From 'Nostoc azollae' 0708 (GTDB lineage: Bacteria; Cyanobacteriota; Cyanobacteriia; Cyanobacteriales; Nostocaceae), in NCBI RefSeq assembly GCF_000196515.1, contig NC_014248.1:4158001-4222000 (forward strand): 64,000 nucleotides of DNA, written 5' to 3'. Under the pieces are notes generated by a model. It was not told where the DNA came from. It did not search any database and worked only from the letters and a program-made list of their open reading frames with translations. Positions 27,686-36,872 of this stretch are shown here, piece after piece. Every line of letters starts with the position of its first letter. The first letter of the stretch is position 1. Both the position numbers and the translations under genes were made by a program.

Positions 27686-29356
27686 TTGAAAAAATTAATG
27701 GTAATAACTTGGTTTTCGTGGGCTATGACACGGTGGGGTAGAATAGCGAAATTTCTATCTTTATTCTCTATCTGTTTATTGTTGACTGTAAGCTGTACCC
27801 CTCCTCAACAGATAACTACTCCAACATCTGGTGCTGTCAATACTCCTGCCAGTGATGGACGGATTACTATCGGTACGACTCAGAAACCTCGTACCCTTGA
27901 TCCGGCTGATGCGTATGAATTAGCATCTATGGGTTTGGTGTTTAATATGAGTGATCGCCTATATACTTACGAACCAGGGAGTATAGAAATTAAACCCCAA
28001 CTGGCTACAGCTTTACCTAAAGTTAGTGCAGATGGTTCAACATACACCATACCTATACGTCAAGGAGTGCTCTTTCACGATGGTACACCTTTTAACGCTA
28101 AAGCAATGGAATTTACCATCCAGCGTTTTATCGAAAATAAAGGTAAACCATCTTTCTTACTATCAGATACGGTAGATTCAGTGAAAGCTACAGGGGATTA
28201 TGAATTAACAATTAAGCTGAAAAAGCCCTTTGCAGCTTTTCCTTCACTGTTAGCATTTTCTGGAGTGTGTGCTGTCTCTCCGAGAGCTTACGAAATAGGT
28301 GCAGGTAAATTTCAACCCAATATCTTTGTGGGAACTGGCCCTTATAAATTAGCCCAGTATGGGACTGATTCTCTCAGATTTGATGTATTTGATAAATATT
28401 GGGGAGAAAAACCAGCGAATAAAGGTATTAATGTCCAGATTCAAAGCAGTCCAGTGAATTTGTTCAATGCTTTTAAAACTAGTGCGGTAGACGTTGCTTA
28501 TCTATCTTTACAACCAGACCAAATTCGTAGTTTAGAAGAAGGTGCTAAAAAAGGAGATTGGCAAACCATCACTGCCCAAGGTAGTGTAGTGAGTTATATG
28601 GTGTTGAATCGCAATCAGAAACCTTTGGATAAACCAGAAGTTAGAAGAGCGATCGCATCACTCATTAATCGTCAATTATTCAATGAGCGAGTTTTGTTTA
28701 ATCAGGCAGATCTACTTTACACCATGATTCCCACTACCTTTAATGTTTCCCAGCCATTATTTCAAGCTAAATATGGTGATGGTAACTTTGAAGAAGCTAA
28801 AAAGTTGTTAACTACCGTTGGTTTTTCCCAACAAAATCCCGCTAAAGTGCAAGTTTGGTATCCTGCGAGTTCACCAACTCGAAGTTTAGCCGCACAAACA
28901 CTCAAATCCTTGGCTGATACTAAAATGGATGGGATATTACAATTGGAAGTAAAAACCGTAGAAGGTGCTACATTTTTTAAAGAAATTTCCAAAAGTTTAT
29001 ATCCAGTAGCTTTACTAGATTGGTATCCAGACTTTTTAGACCCAGATAATTACGTACAACCATTTTTAGCTTGTGAAAAAGGTTCAGAATCAAAAGGCTG
29101 TGAAGACGGAGGAAGTCAAATGCAAGGGTCATTTTACTATAGCGAAACAATGAATAAACTCATTGATCAACAACGTAAGGAACAAAACCCAGAAGCCAGA
29201 AAAAGAATATTTACTGAGATTCAAAGCCAAGTAGTTAATGATGTCCCTTATATTCCTTTATGGCAAAACAAAGATTATGTATTTGCCCAAAAAGGTGTAA
29301 GTAATGTAAAACTTGATCCTACCCAGAACTTGATTTACAAGAACATTAAAAAGTAG
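27686..29356 (+). CDS. ABC transporter substrate-binding lipoprotein (peptide/nickel/opine family 5)
   Basis: The 556-residue protein starts at a TTG (27686) and has a lipoprotein-type signal ending LLLTVSCTPP, with the lipobox Cys at about residue 37. The family-5 solute-binding pattern follows: TIGTTQKPRTLDPADAYELA, the RQGVLFHDGTPFNAKAMEFT block with VKFHDGTP-like signature, and WYPDFLDPDNYVQPFL. Such proteins capture oligopeptides, dipeptides, nickel or similar solutes in the periplasm and hand them to the permease pair. The permease gene follows after 140 bp. The substrate is not determinable. The frame is intact. The ATG at residue 15 (MTRWGR) is an alternative start. Confidence 0.88.
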   Translation: MKKLMVITWFSWAMTRWGRIAKFLSLFSICLLLTVSCTPPQQITTPTSGAVNTPASDGRITIGTTQKPRTLDPADAYELASMGLVFNMSDRLYTYEPGSIEIKPQLATALPKVSADGSTYTIPIRQGVLFHDGTPFNAKAMEFTIQRFIENKGKPSFLLSDTVDSVKATGDYELTIKLKKPFAAFPSLLAFSGVCAVSPRAYEIGAGKFQPNIFVGTGPYKLAQYGTDSLRFDVFDKYWGEKPANKGINVQIQSSPVNLFNAFKTSAVDVAYLSLQPDQIRSLEEGAKKGDWQTITAQGSVVSYMVLNRNQKPLDKPEVRRAIASLINRQLFNERVLFNQADLLYTMIPTTFNVSQPLFQAKYGDGNFEEAKKLLTTVGFSQQNPAKVQVWYPASSPTRSLAAQTLKSLADTKMDGILQLEVKTVEGATFFKEISKSLYPVALLDWYPDFLDPDNYVQPFLACEKGSESKGCEDGGSQMQGSFYYSETMNKLIDQQRKEQNPEARKRIFTEIQSQVVNDVPYIPLWQNKDYVFAQKGVSNVKLDPTQNLIYKNIKK

Positions 29357-29413
29357 GGATTCAAGATTCGGGACTGGGGACTAGGGACTGGGAACAAGAA
29401 TAATATATTTAAT

Positions 29414-29482
<69 letters not shown>

Positions 29483-29497
29483 AAACTTACTATAAAT

Positions 29498-30523
29498 ATG
29501 TCTCGTTCAAAAGCTTTACAGTATTACATTGTTTCTCGGGTGCTATTTGCACCATTGCAACTATTAACTATTATCACCATTGTTTTTCTTTTACTGAGAG
29601 CAACTCCAGGCGATCCAGCAGATGCAATTCTCGGTGGACGTGCACCAGAAAGTGCGAAAGAAGAATTAAGAAAACAACTGGGTTTAGATTTACCTATCTG
29701 GTTACAATACCTCAATTGTTTAGGAAATATACTGCGTTTCGATTTAGGTACTTCCTTAACAAGTCGGGGACAAAATGTTTGGGAAATTATTAGTCAGCAT
29801 TTTCCAGCCACAGTAGAGTTAGCCGTTTGTAGTATGCTGGTGGCTTTAATTGTCGGGATTTTAGTGGGTACACTTTCTGCTTCTCGTCCAGGAACTTCTT
29901 TTGATTTAGGTGGGCGTTTATTTGGAATTATTACCTATGCACTCCCCATGTTTTGGGCGGGAATGTTGTTACAATTAATTTTCTCAGTGCAACTTGGTTG
30001 GTTTCCTAATTCTAACCGTTTTCCTCCTAATCTTCCTGCACCTGCACCTATTACTGGTTTATATACAATTGATAGTTTATTAGGTGGTAATTTCAGTCAA
30101 TTTTTCACAGCTTTACATCATTTGGCATTACCAAGTTTGACTTTAGGAATTTTGCTCAGTGGCATTTTTGAGCGTATTGTGCGGGTGAATTTAAAGCAGA
30201 CCTTAAAAGCTGATTATGTAGAAGCTGCTAGGGCGCGAGGAATTCCAGAAAATAATATTTTAGTGTCCCATGCTTTAAAGAATGCCTTAATTCCCGTAAT
30301 TACAGTATTAGGATTAACATTTGCTTCCCTATTAGGAGGAGCAATTTTAACGGAAGTAACTTTTTCGTGGCCGGGGTTAGCAAATAGATTATATCAAGCC
30401 ATTTCTGACCGGGATTACCCAACGGTGCAGGGGGTGTTAGTATTTTTTAGTGCGATCGTTGTGACTGCGAGTATTTTAATTGATATTCTCAATGCTTATG
30501 TAGATCCGCGAATTAGATATTAG
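29498..30523 (+). CDS. ABC transporter permease, DppB/OppB type
   Basis: The 341-residue integral membrane protein has about six hydrophobic helices. It starts MSRSKALQYYIVSRVLFAPL and carries the DppB N-terminal motif LLLRATPGDPADAILGGRAP. The cytoplasmic EAA loop EAARARGIPENNILVSHALK contacts the ATPase. It would form the channel for the substrate of the binding protein encoded upstream. The usual second permease (DppC-like) and ATPases are not next to it. Instead mobile-element debris begins about 260 bp downstream, so the operon may be truncated or its other parts located elsewhere. Confidence 0.9.
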   Translation: MSRSKALQYYIVSRVLFAPLQLLTIITIVFLLLRATPGDPADAILGGRAPESAKEELRKQLGLDLPIWLQYLNCLGNILRFDLGTSLTSRGQNVWEIISQHFPATVELAVCSMLVALIVGILVGTLSASRPGTSFDLGGRLFGIITYALPMFWAGMLLQLIFSVQLGWFPNSNRFPPNLPAPAPITGLYTIDSLLGGNFSQFFTALHHLALPSLTLGILLSGIFERIVRVNLKQTLKADYVEAARARGIPENNILVSHALKNALIPVITVLGLTFASLLGGAILTEVTFSWPGLANRLYQAISDRDYPTVQGVLVFFSAIVVTASILIDILNAYVDPRIRY

Positions 30524-30784
30524 GTATTTCCAAAAAATAATTAATCCTATCTTGTGGTGCGGGCATCTTACCAGCCTTTTGTTGTGTAATTTTTAGTTAC
30601 CCCAAGGTAAAAGTCAGAACTGTTAGACCCCAACAAAACGGATGTATTTAGTACATAAGAACTAGTTAGTGGTAGAATTGACTAGAATTTATTGGCGCTA
30701 AATAGGGATTACTAGTATTAAGTTAGATATTCTCTTAATAAAGACGACTAAGTACAAAATTAAACCCGGTTCAAAATCATTATA

Positions 30785-30945
30785 CCTCTTACAGAATTAA
30801 TTTTATGTTATAAAAAGGGGTTGTCTTTGTTTTAGCCAAAAGTTAGAGTTACACTGTTATGTTTGAATTAGCGATCACAAAGAACACCAAAAATACATAA
30901 TATCTAAGACTCTCGATCATACCACAGAAACAATTTTGCAAGAGG
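30785..30945. mobile_element. MITE-like dispersed repeat, copy 1
   Basis: The end CCTCTTACAGAATTAATTTT (30785-30804) and the complement of 30926-30945 (CCTCTTGCAAAATTGTTTCT) agree at 15 of 20 positions. The interior is strongly similar (roughly 85% by eye) to a second copy at 59494-59658, with shared words such as agaattaattttatgttata and tagccaaaagttagagtt. No open frame is present. Its right end abuts, and apparently truncates, the TnpB remnant. Confidence 0.7.
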
Positions 30946-30951
30946 TCTATT

Positions 30952-31140
30952 GTAATCTCCTTAATTTAGATTCATATCTTTTATAAGATTGAGCACCTGT
31001 AATTACTTCACATGTAGATAATATGGCTAGATTTTTCACACCTAAATCTACACCCAGAATACTGTCTAAATTTGATATTGTCGGTTCTACTTCTATCTGA
31101 AAACTAATAAACCATCTGTCCGCTTCACTACTTATCGTTA
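30952..31140 (-). pseudogene. TnpB (IS200/IS605 OrfB) fragment
   Basis: The minus strand reads TISSEADRWFISFQIEVEPT, then SNLDSILGVDLGVKNLAILS, then TCEVITGAQSYKRYESKLRR. GVDLGVKNLA is the first RuvC-like catalytic block of TnpB, the RNA-guided nuclease ancestor of Cas12. Only about 62 codons remain: the N-terminus, the second and third RuvC residues and the zinc finger are absent. The fragment ends within about 10 bp of the MITE-like repeat. It is nonfunctional. Confidence 0.8.
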
Positions 31141-31442
31141 CTAGACACCTCTGAAAATTTACAAAGGAGTCTGTATCTGGCTTTCCATAGTGTTAAAATT
31201 AGGAAAGAGGCAAGGAAAGAATCAGGGTTGGGAATAATTACGGAGAGTTCCTATCCATGAAGATGTTGATGACAAATTCATAACTGACCTCATATCCATA
31301 ACATTTATGAAATGGGCAACACTCATGAACCAATTCCTAATGTGACTAAACCACAAATAGTAAGAATTACTTGTGAGTAAATTGGGGAATTCAGGTGGTG
31401 GGGTATTGACAAGTGTGATAGGTGAGGCAGAATATAGCAGTT

Positions 31443-32860
31443 ATGGAAAAGAAGCTGGGACCAAAACTAGACAGAGAGATATTGAAGCAGTTGGGAACAG
31501 AGCAACTGGTAGAAATCATTATTGACTAGGCGAAAAGTATAGAGAAGCTAACAAATAGAGTAGTAGAACTGGAAAAAGAAATAGAGAAACTCAAAGTCAG
31601 TAGAGATTTAGAAACCATAACATTATCCAAACCACCGTCGGGAGACATCCTCAAAAAAACCGAGAACAAACAACAAGAGAAACCAGAAGAAAACCAGACA
31701 TGAAAACGGAAACCAAGAGGACAACCAGGGCATAGGGGAAAAAGGAGAAAGGGGTTTGGTGGAGTAGATAGGATAGATTTGAGATAGTGGGACGGCAAGT
31801 GTGTGGATGGTGAGCTCAGGGGGAATTATTTGGCGAACTAATAATAAAAATCGAAACACAACAAGTAGGGGAGTTGGTGGACAGGCCAATGGAAGTGGAT
31901 TTGCAGTGTGTGTGCGGAAACACAAAGGGCACACTGGTCAGCAGAGATAGTACCGGGACAAGATATAGGAATCACACTACAATCTTGTTTGGGATGGATC
32001 AATAACTAGGGCCATTGACCCTATGAAAAAGAATACTTCTTGTTGTGGGAACTGGGTCCAATAGAAATTGGAGTGGGAACATTAGTAGGTACCAATGAAG
32101 GAATAGATGGTCCAGTGGCTCAAAGTATTCATAGCCTCAAACAGTGGATAAAACAAACCCAGCCTCATATCCTTGGGGATGAAACACTCTGGGTAGTCAA
32201 AGGGGTGAAACAATGGTTATGGATTTTTGCCAATAGTGACTTCCCTTTATTTCATGGGCCTGATACTCCTTGTCCTGGCGAATTAGAATCCATTGTGGGT
32301 TCAAGTTACTCTGGTGTAATCAGTTCTGATGACTTTACTGCCTATAACGGTTATGCGGTCACAGCTCAACAGAAATGTCAGGCACATCTACCCTACCCCG
32401 TCACTTCAAGACACTAATCAAGATTCCTGGCTTCAATCACCAAGAAATTGGCACAACATTCATGGACCTCATAGATGAAGGTTTTAAAAACTACCCTTTA
32501 TTCCAACAAACCCAAAACCTTCATGAATTCTTGACTTAGCCATCCTAGTTTAAACCGAAAGTTGAATCTTCCATTCATTTATTGATAAAGCCCCAGGGGA
32601 ACCTGGTAAACTTTTACCTTCCTTAGGCAATAGACCTTGATCATAATTTAGCTGAACCAAGGTTACATTTAGCACTGACACAACGAAAAGTTTGTGGTGG
32701 TTCTCTTTCTCTGGAGCTATTCCAACATCCTGCCAATTTATTGACGGTTATACAAACTTGTCGTCGTCAAGCACTTTCTCTAATTGAGTTTTCTGACCAA
32801 CCTATGAAAGCCATGGTTTACTCTGCTTTCCATACACCTTCTTTAATCCCTCTTCCTTAG
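31443..32860 (+). pseudogene. IS66-family transposase (TnpC) remnant
   Basis: The frame from the ATG at 31443 reads MEKKLGPKLDREILKQLGTE, a coiled-coil N-terminus (LTNRVVELEKEIEKLK), SKPPSGDILKK and KRKPRGQPGHRGKRRKGFGG, the RKPGGQPGH signature of IS66. It is interrupted by TAG, TGA and further stops. 32040-32417 holds the DDE core (LGDETLWVVKGVKQWLWIFA; SDDFTAYNGY). Around 32640-32720 the C-terminal NNLAERxLR/KxxGG block is still visible (DHNLAEPRLHLALTQRKVCG). There are multiple stops and shifts, and no terminal repeats were found. It is a dead insertion sequence. Confidence 0.85.
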
Positions 32861-33196
32861 ACCTGAATGCTTACCTTTCTTTCAGGCATCGAAATTACAG
32901 ATAAGAAGCCTTTAGACTTTCTGTGCCAGATTGAAGCTACCATTCCCAAATTAGGAAGTTGATACCAATCTCTTCAAGTTGATTAAACTTTCTAAAAACA
33001 AAGGACTTACTCATTAGACTTGTCTAAAAAAGATAAAAGGCCTACTGTGAGAGCGTTACACGAACTATAACTGGGGTGAAACACTAATTATGCCTGAAGG
33101 CGAAAATAAGGGTTTGGGGATGAAAATATCAAACTTACAGTTTAAAAGTTCTGAGAAACATAGCTTCCTAAAGAAGATAATCTAAAGGCTGATAAT
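32861..33196. other. Debris between two dead transposases
   Basis: A short stretch after 32880 still translates into transposase-like words in broken frames. The remainder to 33196 has no readable content. No terminal inverted repeat of either neighbouring insertion sequence could be fixed here. Confidence 0.35.
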
Positions 33197-34108
33197 TCAA
33201 ATATTATGATTTAGTATAAATGAATAATTTAGATCTAACCCAACTAATCCACATACTGCCATTATCACCGGATTATAACCATGTCCAGCTAAAGGAAATC
33301 TATCACTAGCCACTCGAAAAGTTGTACCTCTACATATGAGATGTTCAACATCAATTCTTCTTGATGATATTTTCTTATTTTCTTCTTTTGAAATCTCTGA
33401 AAGTTCAGCTTTTTTGGGCTTCTTATAAGGTGTGGTAATAAATTCTTCTCCTATATAAGCTTTGTCTCCCAAAAATCTCTCTTTGGCATCTAGGTTTTGG
33501 CAATTATTTCTAAATACTGTAGTATCGCTTATCTTACCTAATTGTCCAATATAAATATCAACTATGTCTTCACCTCCTGGCAATACTCTAAATTGATTTT
33601 TGAGAGTGTGTGTTTTCTTCTTGCATGAATAATATTTTTCCTGCTCTTGATAGTCACCTGGTTTTTCTATAGCTTTCTCTGCATATCTATTATTTATTAA
33701 TATAAACTGACTCATTCCTTCCCATAATTCTTGATATTTTTGCTCATCTTTTTTTTCTTCTTATATTTGGGAGACAGGTAAAATTTCCCTCAGAATTTCT
33801 ACCCAATAATGAAATGTGTTATTTGCTTTTGTCCTCCATAGATCAAACAATAATCCTAGAGTTTCAAATGTTGGCTTCTGTCTCAGGTCTACTAGGCATA
33901 GACATACTCCCTCCTTTGGGGTCATTTCTGCTTTACATTCTCCTCCAGACGCTATTAACCTAATTTTTCTTTTTTCAATTTCTGCCTGTTTCTCTAGATG
34001 CCTTTTTTCTGCTAATGCTACTAATGTGATAAAGTCTTCATACTTAATCCTAATTAATATTTTCGATTCCTGGGGGTATAATTCTATTCTTTCTAGGGTA
34101 CTTGTCAT
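33197..34108 (-). pseudogene. IS5-like DDE transposase with a single nonsense codon
   Basis: The 304-codon minus-strand frame starts MTSTLERIELYPQESKILIR. It carries an N-terminal helix-turn-helix region (TPKEGVCLCLVDLRQKPTFE; WRTKANNTFHYWVEILREIL). After TAA at 33761-33763 the same frame continues through KYYSCKKKTHTLKNQF, LPGGEDIVDIYIGQLGKISD, LGDKAYIGEEFITTPYKKP and RRIDVEHLICRGTTFRV. The DKAYIG and (R)xxVE(H) blocks match DDE_4-type IS5/IS1031 transposases. One stop alone separates it from an intact gene, so this is a more recent loss than the neighbouring IS66. Element ends were not identified. Confidence 0.8.
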
Positions 34109-34334
34109 TCTTGATATACACAGTTACATTTTCTCTGTTTATTTTCCCACAAAATTTCCTTTAAAAATAGGTCTATTGATAAAGTAGCAAAATAGTGTAG
34201 TGATAAAAAATCTCATCAACCTTCTATACCTATTTGATAATTAACCAATTTATCAAAAATTCTGACTCCTTACTCCTAACTCCTGAATTCTTACATATTA
34301 ACATCACTTCAACTGCGCTAATAACACCACAATT

Positions 34335-35834
34335 TTATCTATTGCTTTCCTCATAACGCTTGCAGGTTGTTCCGATTGATTTACCATAATTAATACTGAA
34401 CACTAAAGGTTCATGATTAGGAGCATTGACATATCCAGATAGGGAAACTACACCCATCATTGTACCTGCTTTGGCTTGGATAATTCCCTGAGCCGATGTG
34501 TTAATAAATCTATTTCTTAAAGAGACACTCATACCTGCAATGGGTAAGGATGCACGAAATATTTCTGCTTGGGAAGATTTAGCCATCACTTGCAAAAGTT
34601 GTACCAAGGCTTCTGGACTAATTAAGTTTTTACAAGATAAACCAGAACCATCTACTAATATGTAATTTGTGGGTTAAATTCCCAATTCATTTAAGGTGGT
34701 TTTTAAAATTTGCAATCCTACATCGGCTGTAGTTTGATTTTTTGCTAATGGCTGCTGATTAGCTAAATGTCTGAGTAAAGCTTCTGCATACAAATTATTG
34801 CTATTGATATTTGTTTCTATCACTAATTCAGATAAAGATGGAGGTTCAACAAATGCTATCTCTTGTACATTCTTCATACCATTAGCTATAGATATTGGTT
34901 TAACGGTAATTCCCTTTTTGAGTAAATTATGACGGAAATTTATGAGGAAATTGTCAATGGGCTCAAAAATAGCTAAAGCTGTGATTTCTTGCTGGTTTGG
35001 TATTTACAGCTAATTGCCCTTTTATCCGCAATGTTTGTCCTTTAAGATTTAAGATCACGATTGATTTCCACAAAATTCGGTTCATTTTCTTGAAGAGTGA
35101 CAGCAGTATTTTCAATACTCCATTTATATGCTTCCGTTGGAGCATTCCATTTGATTTGGAATGGCTGATCGATTTTTTGGGGTAACAATCTTAATAGAGA
35201 GGCGTTTTCATTTAATATCAAACTATTAACTGGTGCACCATAATAAGCTTGTACGTATTCCCATTGCCAACTGGGATGAATAAGTTCACCTTGAAAATAA
35301 GTATCATCAACAATTAATTGATTAATTTGACGAATACCTTGTTGATATAGTTGCTTGGCTAATATTTTCAGTTGCTCATCTTTTCAACTGGGATCTCCTC
35401 TACCAACAATCCGTAAAACTCCTTCGCTATCTTGATAAATAGAAGTGGGAACGCGAAAATTTGCTCCTAATTTTTGTAATGCTGCTGCTGTTGTGAACAA
35501 TTTAGCATTAGAACCAGGAATAAAATATTTATCGGCTTGTCGACTGTAAAGTGTTTGTGGAGATGATAGAGGGTTTACCAAAATTCCCCAACGCATCTTT
35601 TTAAAGATAGGACGGTTAATTACAGCATTATATAGATGATTCTAGTTGAGCAGGACAAGTATATTTTGCGGTAGTTGGTGGTGCAACAGGAGTTTGTGCT
35701 TGAGCTATTTGGTGGTTAAAACTAACTGGAATACCCAAAAATAGTAGTATCAAGTGCATGGAAATCTTCTGGGAAATCTTCATACTAATTAATGGTAGAT
35801 TGAATGGAAATGTTTTTATATGTAAAAAGCCCAT
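34335..35834 (-). pseudogene. D-alanyl-D-alanine carboxypeptidase/endopeptidase (S13, DacB/PBP4 type)
   Basis: Five fragments in several frames align in order. 35628-35834 has an N-terminal hydrophobic signal region. 35384-35596 carries MRWGILVNPLSSPQTLYSRQ and the SxxK box in PGSNAKLFTTAAALQKLGA. 34963-35145 is mid-domain. 34674-34877 has the SxN box in NINSNNLYAEALLRHLANQQ. 34335-34607 has the KTG-like box in QAKAGTMMGVVSLSGYV. S13 enzymes trim peptidoglycan side chains in the periplasm. Stops and shifts occur at about 35600, 35384, 35150, 34960 and 34670, so no active enzyme can be made. Confidence 0.85.
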
Positions 35835-35954
35835 GATAGTCTAGAATATACTAGTCATGAGCTAAATAAACTTATTTATCCTACAACGGCAAACTCAATA
35901 ATTCTTTTCGCTAAATGTGGTAATCTCACAATTGAGATACAAAAAGAATTATTC

Positions 35955-36413
35955 CTATTCTTCCTCTTCCTCTTCATATTCTTCAAACACTTCGTCTATT
36001 AGTTCTTCTGCTCGCTCATCGGAAATCTTCAATACTTCCTGAAGCTCAAACAGATAATCTTGATCTGATTCTGATATATCTTCTTCCATCCCTACCACCA
36101 ATATAGCGGTAATATAAGCGGTTTCACGATAGTTCTTTTTTGTTAAGGATGCGATCGCACTGGGAATTAAATTCTCTGCTTTTTCTTTCTCTCTCAAGGT
36201 ATTGACTTTTGCTGTCAACTGATCAAAATCTTCCTCAGCGTATTCTTCAAACACTCCAATACCTTCTAGCATTTCCGCTAATGGGTATTCTTCGGTGGGG
36301 ATAATCCCTTCACCATCAGCAGAGGCTGAAAAAAGTCCCATAATAGCAATCGCTACTTCTGGTTCTAACTTCACTTTACTGCTGCGGCTTTTGAGCAAGT
36401 CACATTTAGACAT
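35955..36413 (-). CDS. TerB-like (tellurite-resistance TerB family) protein
   Basis: The 152-residue all-helical protein starts MSKCDLLKSRSSKVKLEPEV. It has the TerB-type pattern AIAIMGLFSASADGEGIIPT...E...L...L near the start, with an acidic metal-binding-like DGEG motif, and a duplicated second half (AYITAILVVGMEEDISESDQ). The C-terminus is an acidic run of Glu (EEYEEEEEE). TerB-like proteins are cytosolic and linked to metal stress or membrane-associated signalling; in cyanobacteria the role is unknown. The frame is intact and the gene stands alone. Confidence 0.75.
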   Translation of the reverse strand: MSKCDLLKSRSSKVKLEPEVAIAIMGLFSASADGEGIIPTEEYPLAEMLEGIGVFEEYAEEDFDQLTAKVNTLREKEKAENLIPSAIASLTKKNYRETAYITAILVVGMEEDISESDQDYLFELQEVLKISDERAEELIDEVFEEYEEEEEE

Positions 36414-36521
36414 AAATATCCTTGGATTTACTTAACTTCTAAGATTCCCAAATGATTGCAGAAAATTACAGATACTGTTACTTTTTTTCATACATTTGCA
36501 GAGAAAGGTAATTTTTTCAAC

Positions 36522-36777
36522 TTAAATTGTTTTTCTCAACTCAGCTAAAGAAACATCATCGGCTAAAGTACCTGTCTGCTGAAGAAGAATAGCTTGACCA
36601 CTAGGAGAACGTAGCCACTCATCAAATAGCAACTTTCAAAAATCTCCAGTCATCCTCAATTTTTCGACCTGGAATCTTACCGTGTAATGCTTGACGGAGG
36701 ACTGCTTCAACAGTTATCCGTAAGTATGTTGAAGTTTCTTCGATTGTTAAAACATCAGGTAATGTTGCTTGATTCAT
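36522..36777 (-). pseudogene. Excisionase/MerR-type helix-turn-helix protein, one-base frameshift
   Basis: The minus strand reads MNQATLPDVLTIEETSTYLR, ITVEAVLRQALHGKIPGRKI and EDDWRFLKVAI, then hits TGA TGA. Skipping one T restores DEWLRSPSGQAILLQQTGTL and a natural stop at 36522. The LTIEETxxYLRI...V...GKIPGRKI pattern is the HTH_17/excisionase-like domain common in small cyanobacterial proteins, often paired with PIN or other toxin genes. A single-base insertion is therefore the only lesion over 85 codons. Confidence 0.8.
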
Positions 36778-36872
36778 GAATGACTCCGTTGGTGTCAGAA
36801 TAGTGTTAAATTACTATTGTAGTCATCCAGTACTACATTACATTTTCAGCAATTATTCGTACAGTAGAATAC

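Noticed and set aside
30952-31140. Possible active TnpB/omega-RNA system
   Set aside because: Only about 62 codons around the first RuvC residue remain. The other catalytic residues and the zinc finger are gone, and the MITE-like repeat truncates it.
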